From DASVFB01 sp963815965 (GTDB lineage Bacteria > Actinomycetota > Thermoleophilia > Gaiellales > Gaiellaceae): 64,000 nucleotides of DNA. The notes under the pieces were generated by a model. It saw only the letters and a program-made list of their open reading frames with translations. It did not search any database and was not told the DNA's origin. Position 1 is the first letter of the stretch, and each line of letters starts with the position of its first letter. The position numbers and the translations under genes were made by a program. The stretch lies in the NCBI GenBank assembly GCA_963815965.1, contig CAWFIT010000002.1, positions 166,015-230,014 of the forward strand. Reading direction: 5' to 3'. Of this stretch, positions 40,919-49,836 are shown one piece after another.

Positions 40919-41827
40919 CTACGGACCCGTGACGCGTCCGGTTTGAACGACCTCGAAGTCGGAGCCTTTCACACGGCCGAGTGTATGCAGGTCGTCGTTC
41001 TTCCAGCGCGGATCGGGCGCGCCGCTGATGTACCAGCTCGAGCCGTTGTCCGCGACGAGCATCCCGTAGCGCTTCAGCGCGGTGAGCACGACGCGCGCCT
41101 GCCGCGGGAAGCTGCTCACGTCGAAGCCCGCCTTCAGGCGAACGCGAAGGCCCATCGGCGGTAGCTCGGGATCGGTGAGGCTCGACGCGTAGTGGCGCGC
41201 GGGCGAGATGTACGCGCGCCGTGTGCGATCGACAGTGAAGCGGAGCGCGTGGTCGATCACGCCTCGATCGACCTCGTCGTAGCGTGCGAGGCCGGGAAGG
41301 ATCGGCAGGCCTGCGGCGTCGGCCGACGTCCAGCCCGCCGGCCGCAGCCTGTTCGACCTGAGGCTCCAGATCGCACCCGAGCCGGCGTGCCAGCCGGTCC
41401 GCGTGTGCGTGAGCGCGTACAGCTCGTAGAGCTTGCACGCATCCCGGTCGAGCAACAGTGCGTGGCGGTCGGCGCCGCTTTCGACGTGCACGTTTCGCGG
41501 GATCGGGTACGGCCCCTTGTCGCTTTCGTGCGCGTATTCAAAGTTCACACGCAAGCGAGGTGTTGCCCTAGCGACAACATCGAAGGGAATGCCGATCCTG
41601 CCGCCCTGGTACAAGCCGGCGCCGAAATCCGGGTGGAGGCCCGTGTCCGCGCCGATCGAGCTGATGATCGCGTCCGAGTCGGGTGCGACCGGCAGCGAAT
41701 CGACGCGCTTGTTCCATGCGTTCGTCCTCGGGAAGATCGCGCAATGCGGCGCGCTCGGCACGCGAAGCGCCTGCGCCGGGGAGCCGCAGAGCGCGACAAG
41801 GAGTACGAGCGGCACTAGACGCTTCAC
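40919..41827 (-). CDS. Secreted protein of unknown function (302 aa)
   Basis: A signal peptide ('VKRLVPLVLLVALCGSPAQA') precedes one large domain with strong motifs: 'FPRTNAWNKRVDSLPVAPDS', 'GIPFDVV', 'ESGADRHALLLDRDACKLYE', 'GWTSADAAGLPILPGLARYD', 'LRVRLKAGFDVSSFP' and 'YGMLVADNGSSWYISGAPDP'. The pattern recalls a soil-bacterial family of hypothetical secreted proteins; I cannot give it a function. Its start overlaps the stop of the phospholipase D-like gene (four bases), so they are co-transcribed. Confidence 0.75.
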   Translation of the reverse strand: MKRLVPLVLLVALCGSPAQALRVPSAPHCAIFPRTNAWNKRVDSLPVAPDSDAIISSIGADTGLHPDFGAGLYQGGRIGIPFDVVARATPRLRVNFEYAHESDKGPYPIPRNVHVESGADRHALLLDRDACKLYELYALTHTRTGWHAGSGAIWSLRSNRLRPAGWTSADAAGLPILPGLARYDEVDRGVIDHALRFTVDRTRRAYISPARHYASSLTDPELPPMGLRVRLKAGFDVSSFPRQARVVLTALKRYGMLVADNGSSWYISGAPDPRWKNDDLHTLGRVKGSDFEVVQTGRVTGP

Positions 41828-42855
41828 AGGAGCTCCACCGCCGGATAGCGCGCACGCACTTCGTCCACGTACGCGGCGAGCCGTTCTGCGAGCGCGGCGT
41901 CCTTGATCTCGAGCACGTTCTCGGCGTTCGACTCGCCGGAGTGGGAGAGGTTGAAGCTGCCGACGAAGAGAATGTCGTCGCAAACCGTCACCTTCGCGTG
42001 CATGTAGTCGTGCACCGACCCAGGTGCGTACGGCGTCGTGCGTTTGCCCGAGAACAGGGCCGCGGTGAGCGCGGTACGAAGCGCGGGTGCCTTCCACGTC
42101 TGGATCGGATTCGCCGCCCATTGCCTGAGCACCTGGTTGATCTGCGTGTTGTCGACGACGCCTGCGATGTCGACCTGGCCGTCCGCGATCGCTTCGGCGA
42201 GCGTGCCGAGAATCGGGCCCGATGTGATCACGGGCGACGCGATCCGCACGCGCCGCTCGGCCCGGGCGATCGCGTGGGCGATGCGGTGTGCAAGCCGCGC
42301 GCCGCGCTTGGGCGAGAACCAGACGCGGATGCCGTCTGCGGGCTCGCTCGACACCTTGCCCGAGCGGCGCACCTCGTGCCTCCGCCGGAGCTGCTCGAAG
42401 TCCTCTGAGTAACGATCGGCGACGGCCTCCGAGTCGACGACGGCGATCACGTTCTCCTCGCGCGACCAGGAGTCGTCAGTCCAGTTCGTCGACCCGGTCC
42501 AGACGGAGGCGCCGTCGCGCACGACGTACTTGTGGTGCATGAGGTCCGGCCACCCAGGCACGCCGACGGTCTCGAACGGCAGCGCTTCGATCTCCTCGGG
42601 GCGCGTCTTGGGAGGAGGGGGCGCGACCTTTCCGGGCGGTCGGCGGTCGACGTTGTAGAGAAGCCGGACGCGCACGCCGCGCCTTGATGCAGCGCGCAGC
42701 GTGTCGAGCACGACGTTCTCCGTCTCGTCGCGGAGATTGACGTCGTAGATGGCGATGTCGAGTGTGCGTTCGGCGCGCTCGAGGAACGATGCGAGCAGGC
42801 GCGCGATCTCAACCGGCTCCTGGCCGCCGTCGACGAGGGCTCGCAATTGGATCAC
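41824..42855 (-). CDS. Phospholipase D-like protein with two HKD motifs
   Basis: A 343-aa protein with two HxKx4D motifs: 'MHHKYVVRDGASVWTGSTNW' and 'YMHAKVTVCDDILFVGSFNL'. Both are complete, so it should be an active phosphodiesterase/transphosphatidylase, or a nuclease of the same fold. No signal peptide is visible in the 343-aa form. Start GTG at 42855 gives 'VIQLRALVDGGQEPVEIARL'. The neighbouring secreted and lipoprotein genes suggest a role at the envelope. Confidence 0.88.
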   Translation of the reverse strand: MIQLRALVDGGQEPVEIARLLASFLERAERTLDIAIYDVNLRDETENVVLDTLRAASRRGVRVRLLYNVDRRPPGKVAPPPPKTRPEEIEALPFETVGVPGWPDLMHHKYVVRDGASVWTGSTNWTDDSWSREENVIAVVDSEAVADRYSEDFEQLRRRHEVRRSGKVSSEPADGIRVWFSPKRGARLAHRIAHAIARAERRVRIASPVITSGPILGTLAEAIADGQVDIAGVVDNTQINQVLRQWAANPIQTWKAPALRTALTAALFSGKRTTPYAPGSVHDYMHAKVTVCDDILFVGSFNLSHSGESNAENVLEIKDAALAERLAAYVDEVRARYPAVELL

Positions 42856-42876
42856 GATCGGAGTACGGTGCTCCCC

Positions 42877-43194
42877 ATGCCCCACGGATGGGAGAGTGCG
42901 TCGTTCGAGATGAACACGCGGCCGAACCGTGTCGAGCGCGACATCGTACGCAAGGATCTGCTCATGCCCCAGGGCTTCGGCCTGAAGCTGTTCGCGGAGT
43001 GCCTCCTCTGCGGGCTCCTCGTCGGGGTCGGGTTCCTCTTCGGGCCGCTCACGGTCGTGGGGTTCGCCCTGGACGGGCATGCACCTTGGATCTGGCCGAC
43101 GATCGGCGTGGTGTCTCTCGTCGCCGGGCTATCGATGTTCGTGTACGTCCGCCACGACGTGAAGGACTTCGTCGGGTCGCTCGACGAGAGCTGA
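42877..43194 (+). CDS. Two-helix membrane protein (105 aa)
   Basis: An N-terminal polar segment is followed by two hydrophobic helices ('LLCGLLVGVGFLFGPLTVVG' and 'WPTIGVVSLVAGLSMFVYV') joined by a short loop, with a C-terminal 'RHDVKDFVGSLDES'. ATG at 42877 is 21 bases from the divergent phospholipase gene start; a second ATG at 42910 is possible. No function is known. Confidence 0.65.
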   Translation: MPHGWESASFEMNTRPNRVERDIVRKDLLMPQGFGLKLFAECLLCGLLVGVGFLFGPLTVVGFALDGHAPWIWPTIGVVSLVAGLSMFVYVRHDVKDFVGSLDES

Positions 43195-43195
43195 A

Positions 43196-43669
43196 TCACA
43201 GCGCGCCGAGGAAGTCTGCGTCAGCGATCAGCGCCGGTCGCGGTGTGAGCGGGACGAGCCGGCAGACGAAGACCATGCCGTCGTCCTCACCGCCGCCCTG
43301 CACGATGTGCTCCCAGGCGTCGCGCGGTTCGTCCGTCTCGAGCTCGAAGAAGAAGTTGCGCCTCGGCTCGCCGCTCGGAGCCAACCCGTCGGTGAACCCG
43401 AGCCCTCTGACGACTCGTGCCTCGACGCCTGCTTCCTCGAACACCTCGCGAACGACCGCGACGGCGGGGTCTTCGTCGTGATCCACCGTGCCGGCGGGTA
43501 CCTGCGTCCCGGCGTCGGGAAAGTCGCGATGCTCGAACACGAGCAAGCTGCGGTCACGACGGACGTACGCGACGACGCGCTGGTTAATGGGCCTCGGCGC
43601 GCATCTTCGCCTTGTACTCGCGCTTCGCGGCCTGGTAGCGCTCGAGCGCTTCGGGAGAGTCGACGTCAC
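43196..43669 (-). CDS. NUDIX hydrolase
   Basis: The Nudix box reads 'GTVDHDEDPAVAVVREVFEEAGVEA'-like over about residues 60-84, with the core 'REVFEEAGV' and Gly preceding. The N-terminal strand is 'RVVAYVRRDRSLLVFEHRDF'. Substrate unknown. The first start codon in frame is GTG at 43669, 86 bases inside the glycosylase gene. No ATG, GTG or TTG lies between there and the domain, so either this long overlap is real or a rare start is used. Confidence 0.8.
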   Translation of the reverse strand: MTSTLPKRSSATRPRSASTRRRCAPRPINQRVVAYVRRDRSLLVFEHRDFPDAGTQVPAGTVDHDEDPAVAVVREVFEEAGVEARVVRGLGFTDGLAPSGEPRRNFFFELETDEPRDAWEHIVQGGGEDDGMVFVCRLVPLTPRPALIADADFLGAL

Positions 43670-44138
43670 CGAGCGTGGGGTGGCTCGGCACGAGGCCCTG
43701 CGCGGTCGCTACACCGAATCGTTTCGCGAGAACAGAGCCGAGTGCCTTCACCTTCATTTGACCGAACCCAGGAAGCGCCTCGATTCGCCGCCGCAGGTCC
43801 GCGTCGTCGGTCGCATCGGTCCAGACGCGCGACGCGTCGCCGTCGTACTCGCTGACGATCGTCGCGCAAAGCTCCTGGACGCGCCGCGCCATGTTGCCGG
43901 GAAACCGGTGAACCGCCGGCTTCTCGCGGAAAACAGCTTCCAGCTTGCCCGGATCCATCCCTGCAATCGCAGCAGCGTCGAGGCCCCCGAGGCGCTGCTC
44001 GAGCTTGCGCGGCCCGGTGAACGCTGTCGGGACAGTCACTTGCTGGTCGAGCGCGAAGCCGATCAGCAGCGCGAGCGGGTTCTTCGCGAGGAGTGTGTCG
44101 GCCGCGTCGTCGCCGGTGAAGTACAGGCGCTCCGGCAT
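43584..44138 (-). CDS. HhH-GPD family base-excision DNA repair protein
   Basis: A 184-aa member of the actinobacterial HhH-GPD group: 'NPLALLIGFALDQQVTVPTA' (the glycosylase core helix), 'GNMARRVQELCATIVSEYDG', and the helix-hairpin-helix 'IEALPGFGQMKVKALGSVLA'. The base recognised is not clear. Neighbouring NUDIX gene overlaps, giving a possible nucleotide-damage pair. Confidence 0.85.
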   Translation of the reverse strand: MPERLYFTGDDAADTLLAKNPLALLIGFALDQQVTVPTAFTGPRKLEQRLGGLDAAAIAGMDPGKLEAVFREKPAVHRFPGNMARRVQELCATIVSEYDGDASRVWTDATDDADLRRRIEALPGFGQMKVKALGSVLAKRFGVATAQGLVPSHPTLGDVDSPEALERYQAAKREYKAKMRAEAH

Positions 44139-44168
44139 GACCTTGATCCTAGACCAGCGCGTCGACGC

Positions 44169-45512
44169 TCAGGTAGCGGCGAGTGACACCGCGAGCTTCT
44201 CGGCGACCGCGGCGACCGTGAGGTTCGGGTTGACGCGCGGGATCGACGGGATGATCGACGCGTCGGCGACGTACAGGTTGTCGAAGCCGATGACGCGTCC
44301 GTCTCCCTCGACGACGCGGCCGATCGCGCACGTGCCCGTCGGGTGGAAGAAGCCGCGCGCGCTCGTGCGCACAAGCGTCGCCGCGTCGAGGTCTTCACCA
44401 GGACGAACTTCGCGCGTGGCATACCGTCGCACGGGCGCGCTCGCCGCGAGCGCGCGCACAGCGGCGATGGCATCCTCGAGCATCTCGACGTCCGTCGGAT
44501 CGTTCAGAAAGCCGTGGTCGATCGCGAGAGGCACACGCGGGTCGTCGGAATTGAGGCGTACCGACCCGCGCGACGTGGTTTTCATGACGAACGCGCCGGC
44601 GCTGATCTCATAGCCTCCGTCGTCCAACGGCTCCAGCCCGGGGAAGACGAAGAGGTCGCGAAGCTCCGGCGGGCAATAGCGGCTCCGCGCGGCGATCGTC
44701 ACCTGGCCCATCGCGAGAGGACGCTCGTCAGCGAAACGGCGGACATCCTCTCGAAGCGCCTCGCTCGGCTCGAAGCCGAAGCCGACGCCGACGTGGTCAC
44801 AGAGGCCATCGCCCACAGGCAGGCCGCGTGCAGGGCCGATGCCGCTTCGGAGCAGGATTGCGGGTGAGCCGTACGCGCCGGCGGTGAGCACGATCTTCTC
44901 GGCGGAGATCTCTCCGGTCGAGGTGGCGGCTCCGGTCACGCGGGAGCCGTCCAGCTGAACGCGGTCGACGAGCGTGTCCGCCAGGATGGTCAGGTTCGTG
45001 CGTGACCGGACCGGGTCGAGATACGCGAAGGCGGCGTTCCACCGCACTGTCCCCACGGCATTGACGGGGTGCAGAACTACGTCCGGCGCGTCCGCAGCCT
45101 CGACGAACGCCCTGTGCCAGGGCGTCAGCTCGGTGTACTCGAGCTGCCGCCTTCGGAGCCGGTTTCTCGCACGCGCGAGGTACGGCTCGAGCGTGTCGTA
45201 GCTCCAGCCGTGGCCCCACTCGTCGTAATCGGCCGGCTCGCCTTCGAGCAGGACGCATGCGTTGTGGGCCGAGCAGCCTCCGAGGATGCGTGCTCTGAGC
45301 TGAGAGCGATCCTCGTGCTCAGTCTCCCACGCGTGCGAGAAGGCGAGCCAGCGAGCATCGAGGATGTCCTCCGGCCAGCGCCCCGCGGCGTACGGCCCGT
45401 AGTCGGGACCCGCCTCGACGAGGCAAATGGAAAGGTCGGTGAGCTCGCTGAGCCGCCCGGCGAGGACGCACCCAGCCGTGCCCCCGCCGAGCACCACGAT
45501 GTCGAAATGCAT
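44169..45512 (-). CDS. GMC family oxidoreductase
   Basis: A 447-aa FAD enzyme of the glucose-methanol-choline group. N-terminal 'DIVVLGGGTAGCVLAGRLSE', 'ARILGGCSAHNACVLLEGEP' (signature 1), 'VLTAGAYGSPAILLRSGIGP' (signature 2), and the C-terminal catalytic region 'FHPTGTCAIGRVVEGDGRV' (His) with 'DASIIPSIPRVNPNLTVAAV'. The electron acceptor and alcohol substrate are unknown. ATG start; divergent from lhr with 23 bases between. Confidence 0.92.
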   Translation of the reverse strand: MHFDIVVLGGGTAGCVLAGRLSELTDLSICLVEAGPDYGPYAAGRWPEDILDARWLAFSHAWETEHEDRSQLRARILGGCSAHNACVLLEGEPADYDEWGHGWSYDTLEPYLARARNRLRRRQLEYTELTPWHRAFVEAADAPDVVLHPVNAVGTVRWNAAFAYLDPVRSRTNLTILADTLVDRVQLDGSRVTGAATSTGEISAEKIVLTAGAYGSPAILLRSGIGPARGLPVGDGLCDHVGVGFGFEPSEALREDVRRFADERPLAMGQVTIAARSRYCPPELRDLFVFPGLEPLDDGGYEISAGAFVMKTTSRGSVRLNSDDPRVPLAIDHGFLNDPTDVEMLEDAIAAVRALAASAPVRRYATREVRPGEDLDAATLVRTSARGFFHPTGTCAIGRVVEGDGRVIGFDNLYVADASIIPSIPRVNPNLTVAAVAEKLAVSLAAT

Positions 45513-45535
45513 CGAGCCGGATTCAATACCCTGGA

Positions 45536-48500
45536 GTGGTGGCCGCGCTCGACGTGTTCAGTCCCGCAACGCGCGCCTGGTTCACTCAGGCCTTCGACGA
45601 GCCGACGCCTGCGCAGACGCTCGGCTGGCCTGCGATCGCCTCCGGCGAGCACACGCTGATCCAGGCGCCGACGGGCTCCGGGAAGACGCTCGCCGCGTTC
45701 CTCTACGGCATCGATCGGCTGACCGAGGAGGGCGCCGGCCGCGGCCTTCGTCTCCTCTACGTCTCGCCGCTGAAGGCGCTGAACTACGACATCGAGCGCA
45801 ACCTGCGCGGCCCACTCGCCGGGCTGAACTCCGACCTGCGCATCGCGGTGCGCACCGGCGACACGCCGCAGCGCGAGCGCGCGCAGATGCTGCGCGAGCA
45901 CCCGGACGTGCTGATCACGACGCCCGAGTCGCTGTTCCTGCTGCTCACGTCGAACGCGCGCGAGATGCTGCGAAGCGTCCGCACACTGATCCTCGACGAG
46001 GTGCACGCCGTCGCGGGCACGAAGCGCGGCGCGCATCTTGCGTTGAGCTGCGAGCGGCTCGACCGGCTGATCGGAACGCCCGTGCAGCGCGTCGCGCTCT
46101 CGGCCACGCAACGTCCGCTCGAGGAGATCGGCCGGTTCGTCTCGGGCGCCCGCCCGATCCGCCTCGTCGACGCGGGCACCGCGAAGGAGCTCGACCTGCA
46201 GGTCGTGGTTCCCGTCGAGGACATGCGGGAGCCGGGTGCCGGCACCGAGCTCGCCGGGCTTCCCACCACGAGCGGCGAGGGACGCGGCACGTCGATCTGG
46301 CCGTCGATCTACCCCGAGGTGTTGCGTCTCGTCCGCGAGCATCGCTCGACGATCGTCTTCGTCAACAACCGGCGGCTCGCCGAGCGGCTCGCTCTGCGAC
46401 TCAATGAGCTCGCGGAGGAAGAGATCGCTCGTGCCCACCACGGCTCGATCGCGCGCGAGCAGCGTGTCGAGATCGAGGAGCTGCTGAAACGCGGGGCGAT
46501 CCCGTGCCTCGTCGCGACGTCGTCGCTCGAGCTCGGGATCGACATGGGCGCGGTCGACCTCGTGATCCAGGTCGAGTCGCCGAAGTCGGTCGCGCGCGGG
46601 CTGCAGCGCATCGGACGCGCCGGGCACACACTCGGAGAGGTCTCGAAGGGCCGGATCTTCCCGAAGTTCCGCGCCGACCTGCTCGAGGCGGCCGTGATCG
46701 CGACGAAGATGCAGGAAGGCGCGATCGAGGAGACGGTCATTCCGCGCAACCCGCTCGACGTGCTCTCGCAGCAGATCGTCGCCGTCTGCGCCGAGAGCGA
46801 GATCACCGTCGACGAGCTTCACGACCTGGTGCGCGGCGCCTACCCGTTCGCCGACCTCTCGCGCGCGCAGCTCGAAAACGTGCTCGACATGCTCGCGGGC
46901 CGCTATCCGTCCGACGAGTTCGCCGAGCTGCGGCCGCGCATCATCTGGGATCGCACGGCGGGCGTGATCCGCGGCAGGCCCGGCTCGGCGCGCCTCGCAG
47001 TGACGAACGCCGGCACGATCCCCGACCGCGGCCTCTACGGCGTCCACCTCGTCGACGGCGGTGGACGCGTGGGCGAGCTCGACGAGGAGATGGTCTACGA
47101 GGCGCGCGCCGGTCAGACCTTTCTGCTCGGCGCGTCCACGTGGCGCATCGAGGAGATCACGCGCGACCGTGTGCTCGTCTCGCCCGCCCCGGGCGTGCCA
47201 GGTTCCGTCCCGTTCTGGAAGGGCGAGGGGATCGGCCGGCCCTACGAGCTCGGGCAGGCGATCGGCGAGTTCTCGCGCAAGGTCGCGAGCTGGCCCGGCA
47301 TAGACAAGGCCAAGGGCCTGTCGATACCAGGGCTGGACGAGCGCGCCGAGCAGAACCTGGTGCAGTTCCTCCACGACCAGCAGGCCGCAACGGGCGCCGT
47401 CCCGTCGGACAGGACCGTTGTGGTCGAGCGCTTTCGGGACGAGATCGGGGACTGGCGGCTGTGCATCCTCACGCCGTTTGGCGCCCGCGTCCACGCGCCG
47501 TGGGCGCTGGCGACCGCCGCGCGCCTGCGCGACTCGCTCGGCCTCGAGGTGCAGTCGATCTGGTCCGACGACGGCATCGCGTTCCACCTTCCGGACGCGG
47601 ACGCCCCGCCGCCGACCGACGATCTGCTGATCCCGCCGGAGGAGATCGAAGACCTCGTCGTCCAGGAGGTCGGCCAGAGCGCCCTCTTCGGCGCGCGCTT
47701 CCGGGAGAACGCTGCACGAGCGCTGCTCATCCCGCGCCGCCGCCCCGGCGAGCGGACGCCGCTGTGGCAGCAGCGGCTCAAGGCGCAATCGCTCTTGCAG
47801 GTCGCGCGACGCTACGGCTCGTTCCCCATCGTGCTCGAGACCTACCGCGAATGCCTGCAGGACGTGTTCGACCTGCCGGCGCTGAAGAAGCTGCTGCACG
47901 GGCTGCGCACACGCGAGCTCGACCTTGTCGATGTCGAGACGGGCAGTGCGTCGCCGTACGCCGCGAGCCTGCTCTTCGACTACATCGCCACGTACATGTA
48001 CGAGGACGACACGCCTCCCGCCGAGCGGCGCGCGCAGGCGCTGTCGCTCGACCGAGACCTCCTTCGTGAGCTGCTCGGCCAGGAGGAGCTGCGCGACCTG
48101 CTCGACCCCGACGCGCTCGCCGACGTCGAGCGCTCGCTTCGACCGGAGGCGCGGAACGCGGACGAGTTGCACGACCTGCTTCGCCTTCGAGGCGACCTCC
48201 GACCCGGCGAGTTCGACGAGGCGCACGCAGCGGTGCTCGAGGCCGAGCGGCGCGCCTTCCGTGCACGCATCGAGGCCGAGGACCGGCTGATCGCGGCCGA
48301 GGATGCGGGGCGCTACCGCGACGCGCTCGGCGTCATGCCGCCGGGCGGCCTACCCGACGTTTTCCTCGAGTCGAGCGACAAGCCGCTCCGCTCGCTCGTG
48401 CTGCGTTACGCGCGGGGACGCGGCCCGTTCACGACACGCGAGGTGAACGACCACTTCGGCCGCGACGTCGAGCCCGAGCTACATGCGCTCGAGCGCGACG

Positions 48501-49825
48501 AGCAGCTCGTGCGCGGCGAGCTCCGCCCGGGCGGCGTCGAGCGCGAGTGGTGTGAGCCGGACGTCCTCCGCCGACTGCGTCGCGCTTCACTCGCCGCGTT
48601 GCGCCGCGAGGTCGAGCCGGCCGAGCAAGCCGCCCTCGGGCGCTTCTTGCCGGCGTGGCACGGCATCGACCGAGCGGCCTCGCTTCGGGAAGCGCTCGTC
48701 CCGCTGCAAGGTCTCGCCCTACCGGTGAGCCTCTGGGAAGCCGAGGTGCTGCCGCGCCGGGTGCGCGGCTACCAGCCGGCGCAGCTCGACCAGCTGTGTG
48801 CATCCGGCGAGGTCGTCTGGGCCGGCGCCGGGCTGGACCGCGTTGCGATCCTCTTCCGCGAGGATGCGCCCTTGGTCGGTGCGCCGGCGGCTGCGCCCGC
48901 GCCCGAGGGAGAGACGTACGACAAGATCCGCGAGGCGCTCGCGCGGAGCGCCGAGTTCTGGTTCGACCTGCTCGCCGCGACCGGGCTCGAGGCCGAGGTC
49001 GCGTTGCCCGCGCTGTGGGAGCTCGTCTGGGCGGGAGAGGTCACGAACGACGCCTGGACGCCGCTCCGCGCCGGCCGGCGCTACGCAACGCAGCAGCGCC
49101 AGCGGATCCGCCCGCGCCGCTTCTCGCGCCAGCGAAGCGCGAACGTCACGTCGACGCAGGGACGCTGGTCGCTGACAGCGCGCCTCTTCGGCCCTGTCCC
49201 AGGGACAGTCCCTGGGACAGGGCCCGACCGGCGTGCTCTGGCCGAGCTCCTGCTCGAGCGCCAGGGCATCGTCACGCGCGACGGCGTGCGTGGAGAGGGC
49301 ATCCCCGGGGGCTACAGCGCCGTCTACGGCGAGCTCCGCGATCTCGAGACGCTGGGCGTCTGCCGCCGCGGGTACTTCGTCGAGGGGCTCGGCGGAGCGC
49401 AATTCGCGCTGCCGGGGGCGGTCGAGCGCCTGCGCGAACTGCGTCCGCGTGAAGGCGACGAGTCCGAGCCGCTCGTGCTCGCAGCGGCCGATCCGGCACA
49501 GCCGTATGGGGCCGCGATTCCGTGGCCCAAGCGCGCCGGCGCGCGCGCCGCGCGCGTCGCGGGAGCGCACGTCGTCCTGCTCGGCGGGGAGGCCGCACTC
49601 TTCGTCGAACGCGGGGGCCGCTCGCTCGTGCCGCTGCGCGAGCCGGACGAGGCGTGGCTCCGTCCAGCGCTCGCCGCGCTCGTCGGTCACGTCAAGCGCG
49701 GCGGCGCCAAGCGACTCGCCGTCGAGCGCTTCGACGGAACTCCCGTCGGCGAGAGCGAGGTCATGCCGCTGCTGCTCGAGGCCGGCTTCCTCGCCGGCCC
49801 GCGCCGCGCCGTGCTCAGGCCGTAA
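45536..49825 (+). CDS. lhr: Lhr-type ATP-dependent helicase
   Basis: A 1429-aa superfamily-2 helicase of the long bacterial Lhr class. The helicase core has Walker A 'APTGSGKTLAAFLYGI', DEVH in 'LILDEVHAV', 'ALSATQRPLEEI', and the RecA-2 motifs 'TSSLELGIDMGAVDLVIQVE' and 'GLQRIGRAGH'; winged-helix and Lhr-specific domains follow. It unwinds DNA/RNA hybrids 3' to 5'. It is directly followed by a Nei2-type glycosylase, as in mycobacteria. Residues 1219-1230 (GPVPGTVPGTGP) come from an in-frame palindromic insertion. The GTG at 45536 could be replaced by the next GTG. Confidence 0.93.
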   Translation: MVAALDVFSPATRAWFTQAFDEPTPAQTLGWPAIASGEHTLIQAPTGSGKTLAAFLYGIDRLTEEGAGRGLRLLYVSPLKALNYDIERNLRGPLAGLNSDLRIAVRTGDTPQRERAQMLREHPDVLITTPESLFLLLTSNAREMLRSVRTLILDEVHAVAGTKRGAHLALSCERLDRLIGTPVQRVALSATQRPLEEIGRFVSGARPIRLVDAGTAKELDLQVVVPVEDMREPGAGTELAGLPTTSGEGRGTSIWPSIYPEVLRLVREHRSTIVFVNNRRLAERLALRLNELAEEEIARAHHGSIAREQRVEIEELLKRGAIPCLVATSSLELGIDMGAVDLVIQVESPKSVARGLQRIGRAGHTLGEVSKGRIFPKFRADLLEAAVIATKMQEGAIEETVIPRNPLDVLSQQIVAVCAESEITVDELHDLVRGAYPFADLSRAQLENVLDMLAGRYPSDEFAELRPRIIWDRTAGVIRGRPGSARLAVTNAGTIPDRGLYGVHLVDGGGRVGELDEEMVYEARAGQTFLLGASTWRIEEITRDRVLVSPAPGVPGSVPFWKGEGIGRPYELGQAIGEFSRKVASWPGIDKAKGLSIPGLDERAEQNLVQFLHDQQAATGAVPSDRTVVVERFRDEIGDWRLCILTPFGARVHAPWALATAARLRDSLGLEVQSIWSDDGIAFHLPDADAPPPTDDLLIPPEEIEDLVVQEVGQSALFGARFRENAARALLIPRRRPGERTPLWQQRLKAQSLLQVARRYGSFPIVLETYRECLQDVFDLPALKKLLHGLRTRELDLVDVETGSASPYAASLLFDYIATYMYEDDTPPAERRAQALSLDRDLLRELLGQEELRDLLDPDALADVERSLRPEARNADELHDLLRLRGDLRPGEFDEAHAAVLEAERRAFRARIEAEDRLIAAEDAGRYRDALGVMPPGGLPDVFLESSDKPLRSLVLRYARGRGPFTTREVNDHFGRDVEPELHALERDEQLVRGELRPGGVEREWCEPDVLRRLRRASLAALRREVEPAEQAALGRFLPAWHGIDRAASLREALVPLQGLALPVSLWEAEVLPRRVRGYQPAQLDQLCASGEVVWAGAGLDRVAILFREDAPLVGAPAAAPAPEGETYDKIREALARSAEFWFDLLAATGLEAEVALPALWELVWAGEVTNDAWTPLRAGRRYATQQRQRIRPRRFSRQRSANVTSTQGRWSLTARLFGPVPGTVPGTGPDRRALAELLLERQGIVTRDGVRGEGIPGGYSAVYGELRDLETLGVCRRGYFVEGLGGAQFALPGAVERLRELRPREGDESEPLVLAAADPAQPYGAAIPWPKRAGARAARVAGAHVVLLGGEAALFVERGGRSLVPLREPDEAWLRPALAALVGHVKRGGAKRLAVERFDGTPVGESEVMPLLLEAGFLAGPRRAVLRP
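49190..49224 (+). repeat. Perfect 35-bp palindrome inserted in frame in lhr
   Basis: Left arm 49190-49206 (GGCCCTGTCCCAGGGAC), centre a, right arm 49208-49224, fully complementary. The reading frame passes through without a stop and codes for GPVPGTVPGTGP. The core CAGGGACAGTCCCT is that of the elements at 32161 and 57429. The surrounding helicase residues ('LTARLF' before, 'DRRALAELLLERQG' after) would join smoothly without it. Confidence 0.8.
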
Positions 49826-49836
49826 ACACTCACGCC

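Noticed and set aside
45125..48226. A 1033-codon open frame on the minus strand
   Set aside because: It lies opposite lhr, has an Arg/Glu/Leu-biased composition and no domain; it is an antisense shadow of a GC-rich gene.
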